Assembly: GCA_000697475.1 (NCBI GenBank)
Contig: JNEU01000802.1
Coordinates: forward strand, 1 to 64,000
Length of the DNA stretch: 64,000 bases
Direction: 5' to 3'
Source of the DNA: Lichtheimia corymbifera B2541
Lineage: Eukaryota > Mucoromycota > Mucoromycetes > Mucorales > Lichtheimiaceae
Shown: one piece after another, positions 10,663-23,403 of the stretch
Position numbering within the stretch: position 1 is the first letter of the stretch
Layout of the letters: each line of letters starts with the position of its first letter
Program-made: the position numbers and the translations under genes
The notes under the pieces: model-generated
Database searches by the model: none
Seen by the model: the letters and a program-made list of their open reading frames with translations, nothing else
What the model was told of the DNA's origin: nothing

Positions 10663-11206
10663 GCAACAGAAACGATATCATTCCCTCAAATCCTCTACAA
10701 CATCTCATTCGCCATTTTACCATCTTACCTTTTTTTTCCTTTGTGTGCAATGTAATGACTTTGGGCTATCTATTCATCGGAACGTGTGTGCGTGTGCGTG
10801 TGTGTGTGTGATTTGCTTGCATGAACATGTCTCACTTTTTTCAATCTGAAACCCCGTTGAGCGGGCTGGTTGCCCTTGGTTGTTTGAGGTGCCTGTGGGT
10901 TCGTGGCTTATTTCTGGAGTGATAGAGTGAATACACCACCCTTGCTGCTGACACAAATACGACATGATATCACAATTGTTTGATAAAGGATGGCGTTCGT
11001 TGTTGATGATGAGAGTTTCATGGCGTATTCGAAATGAGAGGAGAGAGAGAAAGAAAGGATAAAAAAAGAAAGTGAGTGATAGGGATTTGGGGGTAAGAAC
11101 GTAATATATATACACGAGTGAGCAAAGGAGAGAGAGAGAGAGAGAGAGTAGACAAGGTGAAAAGGGATATCAATGGATTTCTGTCTGCAATTGTTGTTGT
11201 TGTTTG
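10663..11206. other. convergent intergenic region with TG and GA microsatellites
   Basis: This is the 3' flank of two convergent genes. A TG-rich tract lies at about 10786-10811 and a (GA)n tract at about 11128-11148. No gene is supported. Confidence 0.5.
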
Positions 11207-11746
11207 TTACGCCATCAACTGGACAGCAGGACTTTTTGCATCGTCATCTTCCACTTGTTCTTGTTCAACTTGTTCTTGGTGATGATGGTGATGATGATGG
11301 TGATCTTCTTCTTCTTCTTCGAGTGCAAGAGCCAAACTTAATGCTGCTTCAATATCATCGTCGTCATCACTGTCGCCATCGCCTGCTGCTGCCAATTCAT
11401 CTTCAAGTGTATTCAAATCCAACTCGCCGTCGGCCTCACATTGTGCAAGCAAGTCGTCAAACCATGTCTCCAAGCACCTATCACTCTCATGCTTCATTTG
11501 CACTGCTTCGGTATTCGACTCATCAGCAGATAGGCGTTCGATCTGTAACATGAGCAGCTTGAAATTCTCGAGCAACTCGGCACTGATCTCACCGGACGAC
11601 GGTGTTGACCGGATCTCTGCAAGTACATCTGTAAGCTCAGCGAGGAGATCGCCGTTGGACGAGGAACGTGGTCGCTTGTTGACAGACAATTCACTGTTGG
11701 TAGTGAGATCGGGTGAAAGGCTTCTTTTCTTGGCTGGAGTTGTCAT
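11207..11746 (-). CDS. acidic protein with poly-Glu and poly-His tracts, unrecognised
   Basis: Single exon, 179 residues, ATG at 11746, TAG at 11207-11209. The N-terminus is basic and Ser/Pro-rich (AKKRSLSPDL, NKRPRSSS), resembling a nuclear localisation signal. The middle is predicted helical, with ELLENFKLLMLQIERL. The C-terminal third is very acidic and includes DDDDDIEAALSLALALEEEE followed by eight consecutive histidines and a Gln/Glu stretch. The Asp/Glu-flanked AALSLALAL resembles, but does not fully match, a ubiquitin-interacting motif (the expected Ser is not in place). A nuclear function is possible; I do not recognise the family. Confidence 0.65.
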   Translation of the reverse strand: MTTPAKKRSLSPDLTTNSELSVNKRPRSSSNGDLLAELTDVLAEIRSTPSSGEISAELLENFKLLMLQIERLSADESNTEAVQMKHESDRCLETWFDDLLAQCEADGELDLNTLEDELAAAGDGDSDDDDDIEAALSLALALEEEEEDHHHHHHHHQEQVEQEQVEDDDAKSPAVQLMA

Positions 11747-12657
11747 GGCTTGAGTCCAATACTGATCGAGTAGCGGCGAAGAAAGGGGTGGATAATGTTC
11801 TTTTTTGTGGAGCGTGGATCAATGCATACCAAAGACTCATCAGTTATCGAGCATACGAGATCAGCGGGTGCTGTGTCTTACCAAGTTGACAAGGAACGTT
11901 GCAATGAAGGAAAAGAGAAAGAGGGCAGGAACCACCCACTCTATGCTAGCTAGCCCCAGATCTTCTCTCCCCCCCACCCACTCATCACCCCGGCCTGGTA
12001 ATCGGGTACTCCCACCAATCAATTGGCGATTGTAGCTTGTTCCGAGTCGCTGACATCTTTGGATCACTATTATTGCATCTAGTATTATCTTCCTTTTCAT
12101 CTATCCATTAAATCATATCACTTGACAAGCGAGTTCATAATCGATTTATATGCATAGTAAATGATAAACCATACAAGAAAAAAGAGAGTCTGTGCTTGAT
12201 CGTTTCTTGCACGTGCATATGACAATAAGGTTACATGGATAGACCGGAGATTAGAGATAGCATAATCGACTCTCACGCCCACCCCAAAATTCATATCATT
12301 GACTCTAGTAATATAAGGTACTCGGCTTGACTATAGCAGATTACTCTAGGACATTCTATCTAGCAACGGCTTTAATGAAATGAATGCAAAAAAGGTACTC
12401 TCCTGCTCAAGTAATCCAAATACTTTATTGCTCCCCTCGAGTCTCGAATCGACTCGAGTCGATATAAGCTAACTATGTCAGTGGATCAATGAATAATAGC
12501 GATAAAGCGCGTATTCTGGATTAGCTCAGAGATGTTATGCCAACATAGGGTCACGTGATGGAAAATGCTATGAAACCCAAATTGGACTCCCGCGGCAAAA
12601 GGCTCGTTCCTCCTTCCCTTGCCACCACCACACTTACACTTTAGCTTGTTGAACCAA
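11747..12657. other. intergenic, contains a 16-bp perfect palindrome
   Basis: No gene is supported between the divergent acidic-protein and PPIL4 genes. A perfect palindrome ATCGACTCGAGTCGAT lies at 12448-12463, overlapping a run of CTCGAGT words (12437-12463). Confidence 0.45.
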
Positions 12658-14086
12658 ATGGTGAGTGAAAGCTGCCTCGTATAGCACGTTTATTAATCTC
12701 ATCATGGGTCGTCTATAGTCTGTATTATTGGAGACGTCGCTGGGCGACATTGTCATTGATCTGTTTACGGAGGAATGCCCAAAGACAACGCTGAACTTTT
12801 TGAAACTTTGCAAGATCAAGTACTACAACTTTTCGCCTTTCCACAATGTACAAAAGGACTTCATGGCACAAACGGGAGATCCAACAGGTCGAGGAGATCA
12901 GGGTGAATCTATCTACGGCATCTTGAATGGACCTTCCCAACGTTATTTTCCAGCCGAGATCAACCCAAAGTTGAAGCACAAGAGTCGTGGCACCGTTTCC
13001 ATGGCAGTTGCGCCTGATGCATCATTGGAGAGTGGAGGTGTGAGTGGCAGTCAATTCTTTGTCACATTGGGAGACGATTTGGATTATTTGGATGGCAAAT
13101 ACACGGTCTTTGGTGAAGTAGCCGAAGGATATGACGTCTTGGATAAGATCAACGAAGCTTACTGCGATGAACAAGGACGACCTTTTCGTGATATTCGTAT
13201 ACGACACACCATCATTCTTGACGATCCTTTCGATGATCCAGATGGATTACAAGTACCGGATGAATCACCATTACCCACCAAAGAGCAATTGGAATCAATG
13301 CGTATTGCTGAGGACGAAGAGATTGAGGAACAAGGCGACCCTGAAGAAATCGAGAAACGACGTAAAGCACGCGAAGCCAAGGCACAGGCATTAACACTCG
13401 AGATGGTGGGCGATCTACCTTTTGCGGAAGTTAAACCTCCAGAGAATGTGCTCTTTGTATGCAAACTCAATCCAGTAACACGGGACGAGGATCTCGAGCT
13501 TATCTTTTCTCGATTCGGTCGTATCAGCAGCTGCGAGATTATTCGTGATCGTCAGACGGGTGATTCACTTTCATACGCATTTATTGAATATGAGAACAAA
13601 GAGGATGCTGAAGAGGTAAATAAGGGGATACATGAATATTTATTATTCATAACTAACGGGGTGTGGGTAATCTAGGCTTATTTCAAGATGCAATCCGTAC
13701 TCATTGATGATCGTCGAATTCATGTGGACTTTTCACAATCGGTTTCCAAACTTCATCGTGATTGGATCTCAGGACGTATGCGAGGAAATGGAGAAGCTAT
13801 TGGTGGTTTCGACAAGCTTGAAAAGAGAACACGATACCGTGAAGGAGATACGAGACGTCGGGGAGATGATTATGATCTGGTCTTTGAACATGATCGCAAC
13901 AGAAAAAGAGATGATCATCGTCGACATGATGACCGACATCGTTCCGATAGCCGACATCGATCTGATGAGCGACACCGATCACATGATGACCGAAGGAGAA
14001 GGGATGATAAAAGAGATAGCAGTAGAAATAGATACCACCATCGTCGACCCTCATCAAGGTCCCGTTCCCCACCACGAAGACGATAA
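12658..14086 (+). CDS. PPIL4-type spliceosomal cyclophilin with RRM (Cyp6)
   Basis: Exons 12658-12660 (ATG only), 12719-13615, 13676-14086; introns 12661-12718 and 13616-13675; 436 residues. Residues 1-165 form a cyclophilin-like domain starting [16 protein letters not shown]. The FMAQTGD core keeps Phe, Met and Gln, but the catalytic Arg of cyclophilin A is Asn (FHNVQKD) and the Trp is Tyr (DYLDGKY). This divergence is typical for PPIL4 and fits weak or absent isomerase activity. An RRM follows at about 238-316 (RNP2 LFVCKL, RNP1-like SYAFIEY). The tail is rich in RD/RH dipeptides ending in [13 protein letters not shown]4 proteins are nuclear and associate with spliceosomes. The second intron interrupts the RRM; joining restores DAEEAYFKM. 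Confidence 0.95.
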
Positions 14087-14133
14087 TTGTTTACTTTATA
14101 AAAGTTTGCTATTCATGCATTTGGGTATCTTTA

Positions 14134-15108
14134 TCATGCATTATGATGGAGCGGATCTACAGGTCTATAAGGGGGTGCTGCTGGATATTCACAACTGCGT
14201 CGATGATCACTTGTTTGGGGTACGGACACAGTATACAAGGATATGGGTGGTGGTGGCGGTGCGGGCTCGGTTGTTGTATCTTGTTCAAATTGAGCAGCGC
14301 GTCTTGTCATGTAAAATCGTGCGGTGATAGCGTAAGCAATCTAAGAATAAAAACGTTAGTGTATACAATAATTGAAATAAATACACACGTACGATCAAGA
14401 GCGTTTGCAAAAAGAAACTAAATGTGCCCGACATATGGGTGGTTTCACGTTTAAGCTCACAAAGGGTGCGAACATAATTGTCAGGCGGCATGTTGCCATG
14501 TTGGCTTGTAAGGTCGTGTTGGCATTGTTGCAATAACTCATCGCTCTCGAGAAACAAGCCAGTGATGGAAATTAGCTCGACAATGAAAGCGGTAACCAAG
14601 AATCCGACACCTGGGTTCCATCGAGAGGATTGGATCACGCTAGCTTTAGTCTATGCGAAGAAAACCAATAAGTCGCCACTTATACATGATAATAGGGAAC
14701 TATTTTTTGTACCGATGTAAAAACAAAGAGATCAATCAAAAGTGCCGTGAGCATCATGATAGCAGCCAAAAGTAGAATCGCTTCTTTCACATTGGCAAGC
14801 CGTCTCTCTAACATGAGGCATTAGCCTATGCTCCTCCTTACTTTTTGTTGCAATTCCACCATACCATATATAAACTCCTTCAAGGTCGCATAGATTGTGT
14901 GATATGCATTGATCTGCGGAACATATATTGCATCGAATGAGCATGACGATGAGTCATGGTCGGTCATTTGGTGCGTCAAATGTACCTGTTGAAAGATGTT
15001 TTGCCCAAATAGGCATACTTTCATCCAGCTGTCGAGGTTTCGTAGTGATGATCGTACATGAGCGTGATCCGGAAAACGCATAAACCTGTTGAAGAAGCGT
15101 GATGACAT
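14134..15108 (-). CDS. multi-pass membrane protein, unrecognised
   Basis: Exons 15108-14986, 14913-14842, 14805-14713, 14650-14393, 14340-14134; about 250 residues. Three strong membrane segments are visible: AILLLAAIMMLTALLIDLF, GVGFLVTAFIVELISITGLF, and one across the last junction (FFLQTLLIIAYAITARF). A C-terminal cytosolic tail of about 50 residues is Pro-rich. A Cys-containing loop between TM2 and TM3 suggests a tetraspan-like topology if the amphipathic first exon contributes a segment. Intron 14806-14841 is only 36 bp, but without it the frame stops. The 5' end is the weakest part: 15108 is the first ATG of the open frame, and an upstream exon cannot be excluded. It is convergent with PPIL4, whose stop is only 47 bases away. 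Confidence 0.6.
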
Positions 15109-15430
15109 GGAAGAAAAAGAATAGGGCGATATGGGGGTGAGGCTGGTCAAAATATATCAAGAATGCTCATTTGGTGGGCTCAGCCATTTTTCGAATCCTG
15201 GACATGACGACCTTACAACAACGGTCATAGTATCATGATGGATATAATAAAAAAGTCATCTTTATATATTCTAAAATATGTACTTGGTACAGGATGGTGA
15301 ACGAGGAGAAAAAAGGCCTGCTGATAAGATATATATATATACAGAAATAGGCTAATTTGGAGAAAGTTGGAAACACAAAAAGAGATTGCCTGAGGATGGA
15401 AAAGAGAAAAGGGAAAAGAGCAAGGTATAA

Positions 15431-17626
15431 TTAACGACGTTCTTCTTCAGCAGCATCCACATGCTTGGCAGATTTGACGTCAGGATTGCTGGAAACTGTA
15501 TCAACAAAAGAGCATTCATCAAGATAAGGATCAGGATCTTGGCTCTTGCCAGGACCATGGAAGTACTTTCTGGCGTACGCATAATAGTAGATAACTGATC
15601 CACCAAGTACAAATGCCAAAGGAGCACATGCATAGTTCATGTTGACTAAAGCGAGAAAAGAGGTTAACATCTTTTATAGTCAGGTAGTGTGGAAGATGAT
15701 ACGTACGTGCGGTGACAGGTGCCTCAGTAGGGCATAAAAACAAGGCTGACGTGAAGATAATCCACAAGCAGCTGACTGTGTTGATGACAGGTGAGAAAGG
15801 ACCAAGATGGAAGGGACCCCGTTGGAACTTTTTGCGTGCAACCGTGAGGCGCATGAAGATAGGAACGAGGTAAGCGAGAGAAGAGGCAATGGTGTTGACC
15901 GAAACAATGGCGTTGTAAGCGGTTGAATTGATGATCGACTATAGGAATATCGTTAGATAATGAAAAAAAAAAGATAATAGCGGTTTCATTATATGCATAC
16001 CAATAGGCCAACAATGACAGCAAAGAGGATGTTACCCCAAACGGCATAAACGGGTGTCTTTGTTCGCTTATTGATGCGGCTAAGATACTTGCTGAAAGGC
16101 TATAAAGGGTTCAAAGGACATTAGCTTTTGATAACATTATCGACTCTTTGTTGTAATAATACTTGCCATTGCTTGATCACGTGCAAAGGCATAAGCAAGA
16201 CGTGAGCTACCGAGCGTGAGAGCAGATCCAGAAAAGAACATAGCACCCATGATGATGACACAAAAGAATACGGTAAGGTTATAGCCGACGCCATCAAGGA
16301 AGACTTTTGTCATCTGTGGGTTGATGTTGGTTTCGACAATTTGAGCTTGGAAGTCTTGTACGCAAAAGTTGACAGCAAGCATAAAGATAAAACCAAAAAC
16401 ACCAGCAGTGCCGACAGCGTATAAGATACCAAGAGGAGCACTGCGAGCTGCATCTTTGGTTTCTTCAGACATTTGTGCTGCACTATCGAAACCTGAAAGG
16501 GTATATTGCGATTGCAAAAGACCGATCAAAAATGCGTAGCCGTTGGATGAGAAGCCGGTGTCATTTTCAAAGTAGGTGAACTGTCAAATAAAAAAACGTC
16601 TGTGCGTGAGACAATCAAGGTGATGGGAAAATAAATAGTAAACATGTGCAACGTACCACCCATTTGCCACTGGCCTTGTTGGGGGTCATTGCAAGACCAA
16701 CAATGACAATGATCAAGGTACCAATCAAATGCCATGCAAGGGAGACATTATTGAACAAGCCATTGTATTTGATGCTGGAAGAGTTGATCAAGCCGTGAAT
16801 AAAAGCAATGACCAAAAAGATGCCATATTGCCAATAGATGCCTGCATCATAATCGGGATTGGTAATATTGATCAACGAGGAGATGAATTGAGCGAGACCA
16901 AGATCCGTCGAAGTAATGGCAACTGAGTGAGAAAAAAAATGAGATCAGCCAATATGCATAATGTATGCTGCATTAGAATGAGAATATATTACCAGTCTAA
17001 AAAGCATAATGAGTTAGTTATAGATCAAAATGCATGTTAATGAAACCTACCAAGCCAAGCCAATTGCACCAACCAGTGAGCCAGCAAGTGATAGGCACCC
17101 ACTCGGGAGGAGCCAAACGTGCAACCCAAATGTAAAGGCCACCTGTAACAGGATAAGCACTGCAGATTTCAGCAAGCGAGAGGCCCACACAAAAGGTGAA
17201 AATAGCGACCAAAAGATAGCCTTCGATAATGGCGATGGAACCGCCTGATGTCATGGCATCACCCCAGAGCTATAGTAAGTAAAATGCAAGTTGTCATAGG
17301 TGAGTCGAGATGCTGGGCTGCGGAGTGGCGGGATGTTGTTTGATCGTTTTGGATATTTACAGGTGTTAAACCAGAAAGAATCGAGCAACAGCCGAATGCG
17401 ACGGCAAAGTTGGAAATGGTGGACATGGATTTGTTCATTTCCTGTTGAGTGCGTATACGTATGGAGGTCAGCTTTGATTGTTGCATGGATGGCATATATG
17501 CAAATGACATGCCTGTTTATAGCCGAGAGATGCCATTACATCGTTTTCACGATGTTCAGACGTTGTTGACAATCCTGATTCAGCTGTTACTATCGCATCC
17601 TGGTTGTTTCGAGGGTCTTCTGCCAT
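15431..17626 (-). CDS. APC-family amino-acid/GABA/choline permease
   Basis: Nine exons: 17626-17513, 17441-17361, 17269-17051, 16996-16993 (4 nt), 16922-16657, 16580-16167, 16099-16001, 15938-15707, 15645-15431; 547 residues. The N-terminal LGYKQEMNKSMSTISNFAVAF, the conserved AEICSAYPVTGGLYIWVA, and the loop DSAAQMSEETKDAARSAP identify the fungal GABA/choline/amino-acid permease group, with about 12 membrane segments at the plasma or vacuolar membrane. The substrate is not predictable. Introns 17442-17512 (GCATGT) and 16100-16166 (GCAAGT) have GC donors; both junctions are fixed by conserved protein on either side. The 4-nt exon ACTG gives NWLGLTVAITSTDLG with consensus sites. Confidence 0.92.
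16993..16996 (-). other. 4-nt micro-exon in the permease gene
   Basis: The minus strand reads CTTTTTAG-ACTG-GTAATA. The upstream intron (16997-17050, 54 bp, donor GTAGGT, CTAAC branch-like word) and the downstream one (16923-16992, 70 bp) both look normal. The alternative without the micro-exon needs a poor GTTTCA donor one codon later and would give Val-Val instead of Thr-Val, so the micro-exon is preferred but not proven. Confidence 0.7.
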
Positions 17627-18610
17627 CGGTAATAAGGCAAATGTGTTGTTGGCAAGCGTAAGAACACAAAAAAATAAAAAGAAGGAAGAAGGACCAAAAA
17701 TTTGCTTTTATTGGTTGCAATCCATTTTCTCTTTGACAAGTGTTGCTCCGACTTATCTTTTGGTAGCACAGGTTCAACTCGATAAGACTAACTGCCCCAG
17801 ACCGAGATGGCAACACAATGACAAATATTGCGACTTGAACACTCCTTTTTTGGTCAACAAGTCCCTCGTGGTGACAAAGCATCCCACGGTATTGCATTGG
17901 CGGTGTTCATTTCTTGAACGTGTGGGGAAAGGAAACATATTTCATTCAATTTCAATTGTTTGGCAAACTAAGTGTGTGTCATACATCACCACGTTGACAA
18001 GGGTGCACATCTTATCTGATTATACTCCATTGTCTTGGACAAAAGATATATAACGCTGCTATCGTTTTCTTCCCTGGTAACACATTTGTGCACGCTTCCC
18101 ACAATCCCACATGGGCGTCATTGGTGGCGTCGATCATTGTTAAGATATGTCAAACAAGGCCAAATGCACACGCTTTTGAAATGCCCCTTGATCGCTTGGC
18201 ACATGCTCCGTTTTTCCCATGTGTGTAATTTTGTCTACCCCACTGGCAACCGAAACGTAACTTAGCGGAAACCTTAATTGTTATCCATCTCGATCCGACT
18301 AGTCCACGAATGAGAGGTGTATATTCATTCATTATCCGCTTCTTCACTTGCCTATTTCTCCACATGGTTAAATTCCTGGGTAAGCGTGAGAACAATGATT
18401 GATCTGACACATCCTAGTTATCCAATTACGCCGGTATTCATATGCTATCAACATCCGCGGTCTCGGACACGATGTTGAGGGCGATCATTGAGCAATCACA
18501 ATCATTAATACACATGAGACAATGGGATCATAGATAGATAGATAGATTTGTATTTTTGCGCAGTTGAAGGAAATTCTATTACTTTCTCTTATAAACAACC
18601 CCTATCCACC
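17627..18610. other. divergent promoter region, no supported gene
   Basis: About 1 kb between the divergent permease and helicase genes. A 149-codon open frame at 17604-18053 (plus) overlaps the permease start antisense and has no protein-family character. A short GATA repeat (TAGATAGATAGATAG, 18532-18546) lies about 65 bases before the helicase ATG. Confidence 0.45.
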
Positions 18611-20696
<2,086 letters not shown>

Positions 20697-21160
20697 GTAA
20701 TAAACAACCTATTAATTTCACTAAAGTTTGAATGGCCTTTAAAAGCAGCTGGTAAATCCTTATTCATACACTGTGGTTGCCTTTAATCGTCTAGGAAACG
20801 CAATCTGGAGAGATGTGTGTCATGCAAGATGTTGGCAACCTGCGTATGTGCAACAGAAGAACACAATAATATGGATGAGATAGATCACACAAATAAGGGA
20901 GATGACAAGACACCATAATTAGTCAATCAAACCTTTATCACAGCACTCGGTAACCCTTAAATCCATCATCAATCAAATTGAGAGGTACAACGAAACGCAT
21001 CCATTGAGGAAGATTGAAATTTATGCACCTTCCGTCATTGACATGGTTGAAGCAACAGGAGCCATCACATTGGCTGAGATAATAAAATGCTCAGTGTTCC
21101 GCTCGTTTTGTCTCTTCCTTGTCCCACCCACCCTCCACTATCACTACTTTTACGACACTA
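20697..21160. other. intergenic between two same-strand genes
   Basis: This is the 3' flank of the helicase and the promoter of the zinc-finger gene. No repeat or gene is recognised. Confidence 0.4.
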
Positions 21161-22002
21161 ATGAGCGCATACGGATCCGGCAAATCTGCAAGTATTCTAC
21201 GCTTTATTACGATCTGCGTTGCTAACATGTATCAATGTATAGAGCGACACCGATTTCCGACGCAAATGGGACAGGGCTGAATATATCGAGCGTGCCAAAC
21301 AGCGTGAAGCAAAGGATCGATTGGCTGAGAAGAATGAAGAACGACGACGCATGGGTCTACCACCGATCCGAGAAAAGAAAGACAACAATGAGCAATTGGA
21401 ATCGCTCAAGATGCGTGACGACAGGATCGACTTTGACTCCAATATCGGCAAGATACAAGTTGTACAAGGTGGTGCGTCAGGCGAAGCTTCACGGCAACCT
21501 GGATTTTATTGTAAAGCTTGTGATATCGTCGTCAAGGATAGTGCCAATTACCTCGATCACATCAATGGAAGAAAGCGTAAGTTCAAGAGAGTGGGAATGT
21601 CATTCATGGTGGAGGATGATAGCTCATGCATTTTTGTTATAGATCAACGGAATGTCGGTGTGCAAATGAAAGTGGAACGTTCGTCTGTTGACTCTGTCAA
21701 GGACCGATTAGCCATGCTCAAGCGCAAAAAAGAGGAACCTGAGGAAGAATATGGTAGGTTGCGATTATCAATGACGTGGAAATAGCTATGTATCTAACAA
21801 TGTTCATATAGACTTAGACCAGCGTATTGCTGCACTCAAGCAACAAGAAGAAGAGGATCGACAAAAACGAAGGGAACGGAAACGACAAAAGAAGGAGGCA
21901 AAGAAAAAGAAGCATGACAAAGAAGAGGAGCCTACTGCAGAAGAAGATGATATGGCAAAGCTTATGGGTTTCTCTGGATTTGGTTCAACAAAGGCCGAAT
22001 AA
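21161..22002 (+). CDS. U4/U6.U5 tri-snRNP zinc-finger protein SNU23/ZMAT2
   Basis: Exons 21161-21187, 21243-21576, 21643-21753, 21812-22002; 220 residues. The N-terminus reads SDTDFRRKWDRAEYIERAKQRE; then comes a matrin/U1-type C2H2 finger (FYCKACDIVVKDSANYLDH, completed by INGRKHQRN across the second junction). The conserved VERSSVDSVKDRLAMLKRKK segment and a Lys/Glu-rich tail ending GFSGFGSTK follow. This arrangement is that of SNU23, a B-complex factor that contacts the U6 ACAGA/5' splice-site region. The first intron (21188-21242) has a GC donor (GCAAGT): the short first exon encodes MSAYGSGKS and the second starts SDTDF. Confidence 0.95.
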
Positions 22003-23403
22003 AGACATAGATTGGCATATGGTATAAACACCTTGTATATCCAGTGAGTGATGGCGGAAATAGGCAGTTGGAAATTAGGTCGACTAGGTTAGATAATTTT
22101 TCAGGGGCAGTAAACATTCATCATCCCTGAATCCGTGGTATGCTCAATTAATCTCTTTACTGGGAAACACCAAAGGAGGAGTTTGAGGATAAACAAAGAA
22201 ATCGCATTTACCCATCATCCATCTTGTGTCGCATAGCAACAGTCTCGTAGCAATCTTAGCTCCCATAGTTATTTTATTATCTCCTTTGTAGTAAACGGTC
22301 ATTATTACATGTTCATTCTAAGATATCAATGAGGGGATGGCTTTATTTGAGTAAGCAAGATTTGGATGCTATCATGCCATCCATTTCATTGACTAAAAAT
22401 ATATATAAAGCTTCGACCACTGCATTATCTAGGGGACGATGAATCAATGTGGTCAACGCCACGGATATACCTTGGTAAAGGTCATATATAATCCCACGCA
22501 ACTTCAACGGGATATAATTTGACAGGTACATTTTTCTTCCATGTGATCAAGGTAACAACTATGATGGATCAATACATGTGAGTGATATTTGATCCAGGAT
22601 GATCAGGTTTTCCTATCAAGTAAAACAATTTCTTTGCACGTATTCTTAATGCCTCTCATTCCTTTATGTATCTTTTCAGGGGCATGGAATGGGAGAGATT
22701 GGCAATCTTCTCGCTTGATGGGACCAGTATCCGGGAAACATTCAATGTGAGCAGCGTCTATTGTTTGGGGAGAAATGTACCCTGTGAGGAGAGAAGGGCA
22801 AGTACATTCGCAACAAAACGAGGATGACTATAGTGCATAATATGCAGCGTCAAGGAATAAACCCACCTCGTTCCCGTTAGCAAGCGTTGTCAACAACCTA
22901 ATAATGTGTACAATCGAACGATAAATCTATTATGCATGATTTGGTTTCACACACCGATATCAGCGTAGTTCGGTTTGCCTTCTGTGTGCCATCCATGTCA
23001 AGCCGTATCATGTTGACAGCATTCAAATCACCCTTTGGTCTGACCGTGGGTTGTTTTATCTTTGTGCTTCTCTCACTTTCTCCCACACAGAGACCATCTT
23101 TCAGGAGGCGTTGATCACCCTGTCGTCTCCTTGTAATGGGTAAATGGGTGGCAGTAGTGATGTAGTTTAAAGTCAGAGTGAGGCGCTCATTCGTTTCTTT
23201 CTCTTTTTCTTCCCCAACACTCTCTTTTATTTCAAATATCATCTCATCTTATAAGCTTTAATACGCGATTTTTCAGACGTGAAGATCGTGCAAAAGTCAT
23301 CACCATCCGGCTTTCTTTATTGCTCTTGCAACAGAATCCATACACGTGCAACAACCACAAGCGACGAAAACGAGCACTGTAAACGTATATCATATCGCTT
23401 GCA
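22003..23403. other. intergenic, no supported gene
   Basis: 1.4 kb without protein-like frames. The 500 bases before 23404 include pyrimidine-rich tracts (CTTTCTCTTTTTCTTCC near 23198) typical of fungal promoters and 5' UTRs. Confidence 0.4.

Noticed and set aside
13704..14327. 207-codon frame overlapping the PPIL4 C-terminus
   Set aside because: It is a shifted reading of the Arg/Asp/His-rich tail (MIMI/DMMTD composition); the PPIL4 frame matches the family.
14732..14944. Continuous open minus-strand frame across the proposed 36-bp intron
   Set aside because: Its sequence (ETACQCERSDSTFGCYHDAH) replaces a clear membrane helix in the alternative frame and has no continuation to the following TM exons.
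17604..18053. 149-codon open frame on the plus strand
   Set aside because: It overlaps the first exon of the permease antisense, shows no protein-family character and has no splice-compatible continuation.
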